A stretch of 64,000 bases of DNA from an uncultured Desulfobacterium sp. (GTDB lineage Bacteria > Desulfobacterota > DSM-4660 > Desulfatiglandales > Desulfatiglandaceae), in contig LT984854.1 of the NCBI GenBank assembly GCA_900258555.1, positions 2,005,300 through 2,069,299 on the forward strand, given 5' to 3'. The number at the start of each line of letters is the position of its first letter. Position 1 is the stretch's first letter. The notes under the pieces were generated by a model that was not told where the DNA came from, searched no databases, and saw nothing but the letters and a program-made list of their open reading frames with translations. The position numbers and the translations under genes are program-made. Positions 45,995 to 53,019 of the stretch are shown here, one piece after another.

Positions 45995-47452
45995 ATGTCG
46001 GCAGTAACTGAAAAATTCGATTGGAAACGTGTATTCTTTATATTGTTGGGTTTATCACTTTTTTTGGTTATATATTTTCTGCCTCCTTGGAAAGATGCTG
46101 TGGATCCCACGGGCAAGGCATTTCAGCTCACCCGTGAAGGCAAGGCCTCAATTGCGCTCTTTTTGATGGCTGGTATCTGGTGGGTGTTTGAGGTGCTCCC
46201 AATAGGCGTGACCAGTATCGCCATAGGCGTAATGCAGGCCCTATTCGCCATACGGTCTGCAAAGGATGCCTTTCGGGATTTCATGGACCCGTCGGTTATG
46301 TTCATATTCGGGTCTGTAGTAGTGGGGCTTGCTTTCACGAAATCCGGCCTGACCAGACGTCTTGCGTACAAGATGCTTGCTGTTGTGGGAGACCGGACGA
46401 GCATGATCGTTCTTGGTTGTCTCGCAGTCACTGCGGGGCTCGCTCACTTCATGGCCCATACAGCGGCAGCGGCCACTGTCTTTCCGATACTTATCGCCAT
46501 CAATGATCTTTACGGAGAGGGAGAAAAACAGACCAAGTTCGGAAAATCCCTGTTTATTGGTATGGCCTATGCCGCGGGAGCAGGCAGTGTCATCACCATG
46601 CTCGGATCCGCCCGCGCACCCGCGGCCGCAGGGATGTTCAAGGAGTTCACAGGCCGTGAAGTGGGATTCTTCGATCTTACTATGTATCTGTTCTTAATTG
46701 GATGGGTGATGGTATTTCTGATTTGGGTCTACCTAAGTATATTTCTTAAACCGGAAAAAACACGTATCGAAGGCCTTAAGGAAAAGGTCAAAGAGCTTTC
46801 CGCCAGTCTTGGACCCATTACCAGAAACGAAATATTTGTTATAATTTGTGTCCTTATGGTCGTTTTGATCATGGGCATCCAATCCTTTGTACCCGCACTC
46901 AAACCTCTCGACAGGGCCGCCATTATGTTGGTCTCAACGCTTTTTTTCTTTATATTCAAGGTCCTTACCGTTAACGAACTGGAGGACATTCCCTGGAATA
47001 TCATCCTTCTTTTCAGCGGTGCAATGAGCATTGGCTTTTGTCTCTGGCAGACGGGTGCGGCCCAGTGGATGGCTGTAAACTGGCTAATCATGTTCCAAAA
47101 GGCCCCTTGGATGGTATTTGTACTGGGCATCGCCTTCTTTGTCCTGGTGATGACCAATTTCATCATGAACGTAGCAGCCATCGCCATATCCCTGCCGGTC
47201 TCCCTGGTCATAGCAAAGTACCTGGGTGTTGCGCCCGACGTGATCCTCTATGCCTCTCTGGTCACAGCCGGTATGCCCTTTGTGCTCTTGATCGGGGCCG
47301 CCCCCAATGCGATCGCCTATGAGTCACGACAGTTCACTACAGGGGAGTTTTTTAAACATGGTGTATTAATGAGTATTGTCCTGATGATAGTTTTGGCCAT
47401 TGCCATTCTGACCATCTGGCCCATGCTCGGGATGCCGATATTGGCGAAATAA
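45995..47452 (+). CDS. DASS-family (SLC13) anion transporter
   Basis: 485 residues with 11 or so membrane segments. Family motifs: the first helix-turn region HFMAHTAAAATVFPILIAI and the late MTNFIMNVAAIAISLPVSLVI, each near the sodium/substrate-binding hairpins. Members carry dicarboxylates, sulfate or citrate with sodium. Substrate cannot be read here. GGAGG ribosome site. Followed by a strong terminator at 47558. Confidence 0.85.
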   Translation: MSAVTEKFDWKRVFFILLGLSLFLVIYFLPPWKDAVDPTGKAFQLTREGKASIALFLMAGIWWVFEVLPIGVTSIAIGVMQALFAIRSAKDAFRDFMDPSVMFIFGSVVVGLAFTKSGLTRRLAYKMLAVVGDRTSMIVLGCLAVTAGLAHFMAHTAAAATVFPILIAINDLYGEGEKQTKFGKSLFIGMAYAAGAGSVITMLGSARAPAAAGMFKEFTGREVGFFDLTMYLFLIGWVMVFLIWVYLSIFLKPEKTRIEGLKEKVKELSASLGPITRNEIFVIICVLMVVLIMGIQSFVPALKPLDRAAIMLVSTLFFFIFKVLTVNELEDIPWNIILLFSGAMSIGFCLWQTGAAQWMAVNWLIMFQKAPWMVFVLGIAFFVLVMTNFIMNVAAIAISLPVSLVIAKYLGVAPDVILYASLVTAGMPFVLLIGAAPNAIAYESRQFTTGEFFKHGVLMSIVLMIVLAIAILTIWPMLGMPILAK

Positions 47453-47799
47453 AAAGGTTTATGGCTTATAGATGAATTAGCGTATAACACGAAGATTATT
47501 TTAGCCACGAATGGCATGGCATAGGCTAGCTGATTGACGATGGTTTTAGCACAATTTGGCGTCCGGCCCTAGGCTGGACGCCGTTTTTTACAACCTGTAA
47601 AAAAACATGACGATTATACGACCCGCCTCCGAACCATCTGTTTGTGGCCTTTCATGATAATTTAAACCATAATAACAGGTTATAATCCCTGTTCCCTTAT
47701 CTTATTTGTTGCATACTGCTTGATCAGTTTGATGAGGCTTAGAGGAAGGAAAAGCTGTTTTCAGTTTCTAATCATAAATGGAGTCGAGGCGAGAAAAGG
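47453..47799. other. Gap between the two anion carriers
   Basis: Contains the terminator at 47558-47589 and, at 47713-47728, ATACTGCTTGATCAGT, which matches the TetR operator consensus at 12 of 16 positions. No clear -35/-10 pair was recognised. No small gene seen. Confidence 0.45.
47558..47589 (+). terminator. Rho-independent terminator after the DASS carrier
   Basis: GGCGTCCGGCC (47558-47568), loop CTA, GGCTGGACGCC (47572-47582) with one G-U, followed by GTTTTTT. A strong, textbook stem and T-tract. Confidence 0.92.
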
Positions 47800-49551
47800 A
47801 TGAATAGAAAAACAATGAAAAGGGGCACTCTGTTGCTGTTAATACTGATGTTCACCATTATCCCTGGGGCCGTCTTTAATGCCGCCGCTGAAGAAGGGGC
47901 GCTCACCACAGGTCTGACAGATACCATGATTGTGTCAGGGACCATTACCAATGCACAAGGAAAACCCATTAAGGAGGTGATCCTTCACTTCACAATAAAC
48001 GGAAAGGAAGCCGAGTTGGCCGAGGAGATAAGCACCTCCAAGGCAGGCCGTTACGAGGCGGAGATCCCTGTCCAACGAGGTCTTTTACCTGGGGTAAGGG
48101 TCGAGCTGACAGGAGAGAAACCTTGCTATAAAACCGTCGAGAATATTCCACTAAGTAATATCGTCCATGAACGGACTAATGAAGATGGCGGGACTCGTTT
48201 TCTGGCCCACCACAGTTTCAGCATGTCACGCACGACCACACCGGCATTCTGGATCGCCACCCTGATACTCATAGCAGTCTACGCGCTTATAGCCTTTGAG
48301 CTGATGCACAGGACCCTTGCGGCGTTGATGGGTGCAGCCCTGATCCTGACCATCACTTACACGGCGGGAACATTTAACCCGAATTATACAATACTGACCT
48401 TTGAAGACGCTATGCACGCCATTGATATGAACGTGATATTTCTTTTAATGGCCATGATGATCATAGTGGGAGTATTAAAAAAGACCGGCGTATTTCAGTG
48501 GACAGCGTTTAAGAGCTACCAGCTGGCCAGGGGAAACGTCTTTGCCCTGGCCTCCATCCTGATGGTGGTAACAGGTGTGACATCGGCCTTTCTGGATAAT
48601 GTGACCACCATGCTCCTGATTATTCCTGTTACAATCGAGATCGCCCTGACGCTCAAGATCAACCCTGTGGCCTTTCTGCTGCCTGAAGCCTTTGCATCCA
48701 ATGTGGGAGGCACGGCAACCCTTATAGGCGACCCTCCTAATATCATGATTGGGTCATACGCCAAGCTGAGCTTTATACAATTTGTCCAGAACTTGACCAT
48801 AATCTGCATTATATGTCTGATCTTCACAGTAGTGTTCTTCTGTATTTACTACAAAAAAGAATACCTGAAGGCCCAGGTGGGAGACGTGGGAAAAATGATC
48901 GCCCACCTGAGGGAAGAGTACAAGATCACCAACGCCAAACTGCTGACTCAGGGCTGTATCCTCCTTGGTATTACCATTTTTCTTTTTATCATACACGGGG
49001 CGCTTCACATGGAGCCCAGCATTGCCGCCATGTTCGGCGCTACCATCCTGCTCGTAATCAGCAAGGTTGATATTGTCGAGATGCTTGAGCACGAAATCGA
49101 GTGGCCGACCCTGATATTTTTCATGATGCTCTTTATTGTTGTAGCAGGGGCAGAGGAGACAGGGCTTATCCAGATTATAGCAGACTGGGTAAAGGACCTT
49201 TCACAGGGCTCCCTTGTCGCTGCCATTTTGATGATCCTGTGGGTATCGGCGTTAGCTTCGGCCATCATAGACAACATCCCCTTCACTGCAACCATGCTGC
49301 CTATTGTGGCATATCTCAATACGGTTATCCCTGGGGCCGAAAACGGGATTCTGTGGTGGTCTTTGGCCCTTGGTGCCTGTCTGGGAGGAAACGGAACCAT
49401 GATCGGCGCCAGCGCCAATGTGGTCACCGTCGGCATGGCGGAGCGTGCAGGTCACCCGATTTCATTCATGTATTACCTAAAGGTGGCCTTTGTCCCCATG
49501 ATTGTCACAATAATTTTTTGCTCTGCGTGGCTTTTACTGGTTGAAATATAG
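47800..49551 (+). CDS. ArsB/NhaD-type ion transporter with exported N-terminal domain
   Basis: 583 residues. A signal peptide (about 1-30, ending NAAAE) is followed by an extracytoplasmic beta-sandwich-like module (IVSGTITNAQGKPIKEVILHF, residues ~45-140) of the carboxypeptidase-regulatory type. Ion-transporter-superfamily membrane segments follow from about 145. Two internal repeats show the signature: AFLDNVTTMLLIIPVTIEI with VGGTATLIGDPPNIMIG, and SAIIDNIPFTATMLPIV with GGNGTMIGASANVVTVG. This matches ArsB/NhaD/CitM carriers (Na+/H+ or anion). The periplasmic module is uncommon and may sense substrate. Confidence 0.85.
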   Translation: MNRKTMKRGTLLLLILMFTIIPGAVFNAAAEEGALTTGLTDTMIVSGTITNAQGKPIKEVILHFTINGKEAELAEEISTSKAGRYEAEIPVQRGLLPGVRVELTGEKPCYKTVENIPLSNIVHERTNEDGGTRFLAHHSFSMSRTTTPAFWIATLILIAVYALIAFELMHRTLAALMGAALILTITYTAGTFNPNYTILTFEDAMHAIDMNVIFLLMAMMIIVGVLKKTGVFQWTAFKSYQLARGNVFALASILMVVTGVTSAFLDNVTTMLLIIPVTIEIALTLKINPVAFLLPEAFASNVGGTATLIGDPPNIMIGSYAKLSFIQFVQNLTIICIICLIFTVVFFCIYYKKEYLKAQVGDVGKMIAHLREEYKITNAKLLTQGCILLGITIFLFIIHGALHMEPSIAAMFGATILLVISKVDIVEMLEHEIEWPTLIFFMMLFIVVAGAEETGLIQIIADWVKDLSQGSLVAAILMILWVSALASAIIDNIPFTATMLPIVAYLNTVIPGAENGILWWSLALGACLGGNGTMIGASANVVTVGMAERAGHPISFMYYLKVAFVPMIVTIIFCSAWLLLVEI

Positions 49552-49574
49552 AAAAAAACTCAGGAGGGAATAGT

Positions 49575-50009
49575 ATGGCTTACAAATGTATCGTATGTGG
49601 AGTCACTGGTTCCGCCCACGCTCAGGGTGCGGCACTTGAAGCAGCAATACTGGCTAAACAAGAGAACGCGCGTTTGGTATATGTCTATGCCGCTGATATC
49701 TCATTTTTAAAAAGTGGAGTGGCGGGTCACAAGGGTGTGGAAGATTCACTGGTGCGTCTCGGAGAACACATCCTTGATATGGCCGGACAACTGGCTGCTA
49801 ACGTGGGTGTGGAAGCAAAAAAAGTGCTGAAAAAGGGGCCTGTTATTGATGTATTAAAATCGGTTGTCGCAGAGGAAAAGGCCGACCTATTGATATTAGG
49901 CCACGAAAAGCGGACGATCTTTGAAAAGGCCTTATTCCGTGGAGAAGTAGAAGACCACATAAAAGAGCTTGAGTCTCAGTCGGGTGTAACGGTAAAGATT
50001 ATCCAATGA
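49575..50009 (+). CDS. Universal stress protein (UspA family)
   Basis: 144 residues. N-terminal strand KCIVCGVTGSAHAQGAALEAA and the ADLLILGHEKRTIFEKALF segment; the usual ATP-binding GxxGxxxxxxxxxGS is altered (GHEKRTIFEKALFRGEVEDH), so nucleotide binding is uncertain. GGAGG ribosome site, 24 nt after the transporter. Usp proteins often accompany ion carriers and may modulate their activity. Confidence 0.85.
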   Translation: MAYKCIVCGVTGSAHAQGAALEAAILAKQENARLVYVYAADISFLKSGVAGHKGVEDSLVRLGEHILDMAGQLAANVGVEAKKVLKKGPVIDVLKSVVAEEKADLLILGHEKRTIFEKALFRGEVEDHIKELESQSGVTVKIIQ

Positions 50010-50040
50010 TTCTAATGAGGTAATTCATCATAAAAAGTGC

Positions 50041-50069
50041 TTGACAAATTAATAAAATTAAGATGAAAT
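50041..50069 (+). promoter_or_regulatory. Possible promoter for the tandem RNA elements
   Basis: TTGACA at 50041-50046 with a 17-bp spacer to TGAAAT (50064-50069), a weak -10. Transcription would start around 50076, just ahead of the first RNA copy. No similar pair was seen between the two copies. Confidence 0.45.
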
Positions 50070-50097
50070 ATTACTCAGCTCTTATAAAAGAACAATG

Positions 50098-50216
50098 TTT
50101 TCGGGTCTGGAGCTTATTAATATCTCCAGAGGCAGACTTTTAGGTGCATTTTTTACGCACCTGAAAAGATAGATTGTCGGGCCGCAATCTGAGCAGTCAG
50201 ATTGCGGCTTTTTTTT
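50098..50216 (+). ncRNA. Structured RNA element, copy 1, ending in a terminator
   Basis: About 119 nt: TTTTCGGG, hairpin 1 TCTGGAG/CTCCAGA, AGAGG linker, hairpin 2 with GGTGC/GCACC and CTTTT/AAAAG around a bulged G, then AGATTG, then the terminator stem GCCGCAATCTGA-GCAG-TCAGATTGCGGC (50181-50208) and eight T. AGATTG (50171-50176) can pair with CAATCT (50185-50190) in the terminator's 5' arm, which would disrupt it: the layout of an attenuator or riboswitch. Not matched to a known class. Confidence 0.65.
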
Positions 50217-50262
50217 GCCCAGAGAAATTCTGAGTTTTATTGCACAATCGAGACATTTAAAC

Positions 50263-50382
50263 TTTTCGGGTCTGGAATTTAACTATATATCCAGAGGGTA
50301 GATTTCCGGGGACGTTTCTTAAACCTCGGGAAAAATAGATTGTCGGGCCGCAATCTGAGCAGTCAGATTGCGGCTTTTTTTT
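50263..50382 (+). ncRNA. Structured RNA element, copy 2, ending in a terminator
   Basis: Same plan as copy 1. Hairpin 1 is TCTGGA/TCCAGA. Hairpin 2 has a different sequence but keeps pairing and the bulged G: TTT-CCGGGG with CCTCGG-G-AAA, where G4 forms a wobble pair. The final 46 nt, including the AGATTG/CAATCT pair (50337-50342 with 50351-50356) and the terminator (50347-50382), are identical. Covarying hairpin 2 between copies is strong evidence for selection on the fold. Confidence 0.65.
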
Positions 50383-50450
50383 GCCCAAACGTATAAGGGG
50401 GAAAACCTGCGGGCTTAAATTTTAAAACCATATTCTATGGAGGATTAGTC

Positions 50451-50612
50451 ATGGTTGAAAATCTGTTAGGCATTGTAAAAAGTAACCCGGTTGTCTTTGG
50501 AATATTCTTCGCTGTAGTTTGCATCGCAGCAGTTATCAGCATAATAAATGCCAGAAATGAAAAAAAGGCTCAAAAAAGACCATTGCCTGCAGGAGACACA
50601 AAAAAAGCCTAA
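50451..50612 (+). CDS. 53-residue single-membrane-segment peptide
   Basis: Short gene with a clear ribosome site (TGGAGGA, about 8 nt before ATG). The product starts MVENLLGIVKSNPVVFGIFF and has one hydrophobic segment (about residues 13-32, PVVFGIFFAVVCIAAVISII). A basic C-terminal tail (NARNEKKAQKRPLP) follows, expected in the cytoplasm. No family recognised. It lies directly after the second RNA terminator, so it may be the gene controlled by the tandem RNA. Distinct from the low-complexity word repeats that follow it. Confidence 0.65.
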   Translation: MVENLLGIVKSNPVVFGIFFAVVCIAAVISIINARNEKKAQKRPLPAGDTKKA

Positions 50613-50621
50613 GGTGGGAAA

Positions 50622-50668
50622 AGGGTTACGAGTTGACTGCGTCATCCCGTAACTCGTAACTCGCAACC
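50622..50668. repeat. GTAACTCG word repeat in inverted array
   Basis: GGGTTACGAGTT on the left faces AACTCGTAACTCGCAACCCC on the right, forming an imperfect hairpin between two converging gene ends. Low-complexity repeats of this style recur in the window. Confidence 0.55.
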
Positions 50669-50672
50669 CCGC

Positions 50673-51515
50673 TCACTCAAAATGCAGCATCTTGTATGCG
50701 GAACGAAGTGCACTGGCTGTAGGCACGGGGACGATGTTGACCCTGATATCCGTGATGCCTGGAATATTTTCGACCATTTTTCTGATCTTGTTGGTCAGCT
50801 CCTGTTCGCGGCCAGGGTCATCCTTGATGGCGATAAAGGCCACTCCGTCTCTAACCGTGACGTTGACGTCTGTAAACTGGTTGACAAGTATAGACTGGAG
50901 CTGGCTGGTTAATACGAGGTTATCCAGTATCTGTTGAGATTCAGAGGTGGTCTGAAAACACGAAAGTTTCGCTGCATTTGCCAGGATGTTAACCGCATCC
51001 TCCACCATCATTGTTTTTACGTGCAGGACGATGTCATACAGGCTGGAATCCCAGGTGTCCGCGCCATAGAGATGCAAGCCCCATTTGCGGCGCTCATCGT
51101 CATCCTTTTTTATGATGTAACGTGCATCTTCTTCGGAAATATTCTCCCGTCTCATTTCCTCCTTTACCCTGTCTTCAGGGTCGGCGATAATCCTGACCTT
51201 GAGTACATGAGGTACCTGCTGAAGAAAAAAATGACCGGCCAACCCGTGATAGACGACATTATCGTTTTTGACATGTTGCAACAGGATATCCCGGATAAAG
51301 GCAACGTAAGTCTCTTTTCCTCGGGTGAATCGGTCAAGTATTGAGGGCGCATCATGGATTGCCCTGGCAAGTTTTATCTCAGGGATATGAAACTTATCGG
51401 AGGCCTCCAGCAGAATCTCCCGCGAAATGCATCTGTAGCCCAATTTCTTGGCCAATTTTTCTGCTACTTCCTTGCCCCGGCTGTAACTACCCCTGGATAT
51501 GGTTATAATAGACAT
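50673..51515 (-). CDS. Cytidylate-kinase-like protein with BON-like C-terminus
   Basis: 280 residues. The N-terminal 200 match the cytidylate kinase-like (AAA_26/Cmk2) group: ISRGSYSRGKEVAEKLAKKLG, where the P-loop is GSYSRGKE, then YRCISREILLEASDKF and RIIADPEDRVKEEMRRENIS. The last 75 residues resemble a BON-type domain (VNVTVRDGVAFIAIKDDPG, GITDIRVNIVP). True CMP kinase activity is doubtful; the family is frequent beside SulP carriers in Desulfobacterota. It is last in the minus arm. Confidence 0.78.
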   Translation of the reverse strand: MSIITISRGSYSRGKEVAEKLAKKLGYRCISREILLEASDKFHIPEIKLARAIHDAPSILDRFTRGKETYVAFIRDILLQHVKNDNVVYHGLAGHFFLQQVPHVLKVRIIADPEDRVKEEMRRENISEEDARYIIKKDDDERRKWGLHLYGADTWDSSLYDIVLHVKTMMVEDAVNILANAAKLSCFQTTSESQQILDNLVLTSQLQSILVNQFTDVNVTVRDGVAFIAIKDDPGREQELTNKIRKMVENIPGITDIRVNIVPVPTASALRSAYKMLHFE

Positions 51516-51531
51516 TATAATTTCCTTTCGT

Positions 51532-51960
51532 TTAAACCCCTCTGGATACTAAAATATCTCTTACCTTGGCCTCCCGGATGCGATCTTCGTGCTCGGTCTT
51601 TCTTTGATGGGCCTTGTTGATATCGGCTGAAAGCTTTTCTGTGTCGCATGGTTTCAGAACGTAATCATAGGCCCCGAGCTTCATGCCTTCGATGGCCGTA
51701 TCAACTGTAGCTTTGCCCGTCAGCATGATCACTTCAGTCAGGGGCTTTACGGCCTTGATCTCACGAAGCGCCGTAATACCATTCATGCCCGGCATGGCCA
51801 CATCCAGAATAACGACATCAAAATCATGGTTTTTCACTTTTGCGAGTGCGTCTTCGCCGCTGAACGATGTATCAACATTATAGTCACGTATTTTCAATCG
51901 CTCAGACAACACCTGTACGAAATCTTCCTCATCATCCACCAGCAGAATCCGTGTCTTCAT
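51532..51960 (-). CDS. Single-domain response regulator
   Basis: 142-residue receiver: ILLVDDEEDFV, VVILDVAMPGMNG (Asp), MLTGKATVDTAIEG, YVLKPCDTEKL. Helical tail. Precedes the cytidylate-kinase-like gene by 16 nt. No DNA-binding domain. Confidence 0.9.
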   Translation of the reverse strand: MKTRILLVDDEEDFVQVLSERLKIRDYNVDTSFSGEDALAKVKNHDFDVVILDVAMPGMNGITALREIKAVKPLTEVIMLTGKATVDTAIEGMKLGAYDYVLKPCDTEKLSADINKAHQRKTEHEDRIREAKVRDILVSRGV

Positions 51961-51981
51961 GAATGCACCTCCTTAAAATGT

Positions 51982-52647
51982 TTAGTTTTTAATCTCCGTT
52001 GGCAGGGTAAGAACTATCTCACCCCTGTCACGGTGGGTGGACAAATCCCCAGCAAGTATTTCAACCAGGGCTTCCTCCCTTTTTCCTGGAAATATACGAC
52101 TGAAATCTCCTGTTACGCCTTCTGGCATGGCAAATCTGATCGCTATGGCATTATCCACCTTTTCGGCGTTTAAAACTACCCTTTTACCGTGACCGGCTTC
52201 GTCCATAGCGTAATCGAGGCAGAGCCAAACGATATTTTCCAGCAAAAACTGGTTTGTGTTAATCCTTATAGGGTTATGGATAGGGGCAAGCTCCACTGCC
52301 ACTCCGCGCATGGAGGCAAATCTGTTTGAAAGGCTGACAACAAGTGTCAGAGTTTCGGTAATATCAATGCGCTTTTGAAATTCATCAACACTGTGGGCGA
52401 AGGTATTCATATTGAGTATAATACCGTCAGCGCGCTGGATCTGCGATATAATCTTTCCTGCAAGGGTTGTCAGACGTTCCGGTTCCAGGGGTCTGCCCTT
52501 ATTGGCCATCAGCACAAGGTCTTCCATCAGGCCTGCATTCTCGTTTATAATGGCGAGGACATTTTTGATCTCATGGGATATGGATGCCGTCATCTTTCCA
52601 AAATACTGAAGACCCGATTCGAAGGCCGCATTTAGATCAATGGTCAT
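51982..52647 (-). CDS. Degenerate histidine-kinase-like protein
   Basis: 221 residues, soluble. A HisKA-type helix with the His box FGKMTASISHEIKNVLAII is followed by a region aligned to HATPase but without recognisable G1/G2 glycine motifs. The N-box position reads FLLENIVWLCLDYAM. It may be a phosphotransfer module (Hpt-like or receiver-binding scaffold), not an active kinase. The start overlaps the end of the preceding receiver gene by 4 nt, so the two are coupled. Confidence 0.7.
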   Translation of the reverse strand: MTIDLNAAFESGLQYFGKMTASISHEIKNVLAIINENAGLMEDLVLMANKGRPLEPERLTTLAGKIISQIQRADGIILNMNTFAHSVDEFQKRIDITETLTLVVSLSNRFASMRGVAVELAPIHNPIRINTNQFLLENIVWLCLDYAMDEAGHGKRVVLNAEKVDNAIAIRFAMPEGVTGDFSRIFPGKREEALVEILAGDLSTHRDRGEIVLTLPTEIKN

Positions 52648-53018
52648 ATTGAACCTCCAACAGAATTAAGAGCCGTGTTTATTTTTTCGATGAGCAGCCT
52701 GATGTCCAACGGCTTTATCAGATAAAACTCGGAGCCGGCTTCTTCGGAGCCGGCCTTATAATCGGCTTCCGATCCATGGCCTGTCATAAAGATAAACTTC
52801 ATGTGAGGGTTCCTTTTCTCCAATTCCCTCTTTAGATTGATCCCGCTGATCCTGGGAATTTTAACATCAAGCACAGACAGGTCATAGGACTCAGTTTCAG
52901 CCTTTAAAATTGCGTCTTCTCCGTTCGTCACCCAGTCCGCATCAATGCCCCTCATGGCCAATCTCTCAGCCAGGGTGGCGACCAGTTCTTCCTCATCATC
53001 CACGAGCAATATGCGCAT
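52644..53018 (-). CDS. Single-domain response regulator
   Basis: 124-residue receiver with LLVDDEEELVATLAERLAMR, SVLDVKIPRISG (Asp), FMTGHGSEADY and LIKPLDIRLLIEK. A 1-nt gap separates it from the upstream kinase stop and it overlaps the degenerate kinase-like gene: tightly coupled three-gene unit. Confidence 0.9.
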   Translation of the reverse strand: MRILLVDDEEELVATLAERLAMRGIDADWVTNGEDAILKAETESYDLSVLDVKIPRISGINLKRELEKRNPHMKFIFMTGHGSEADYKAGSEEAGSEFYLIKPLDIRLLIEKINTALNSVGGSI

Positions 53019-53019
53019 C

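Noticed and set aside
50098-50382. Known riboswitch classes (glycine, c-di-GMP-I, fluoride, glutamine, cobalamin)
   Set aside because: Their conserved core words were not found by eye; only a covariance search could settle it.
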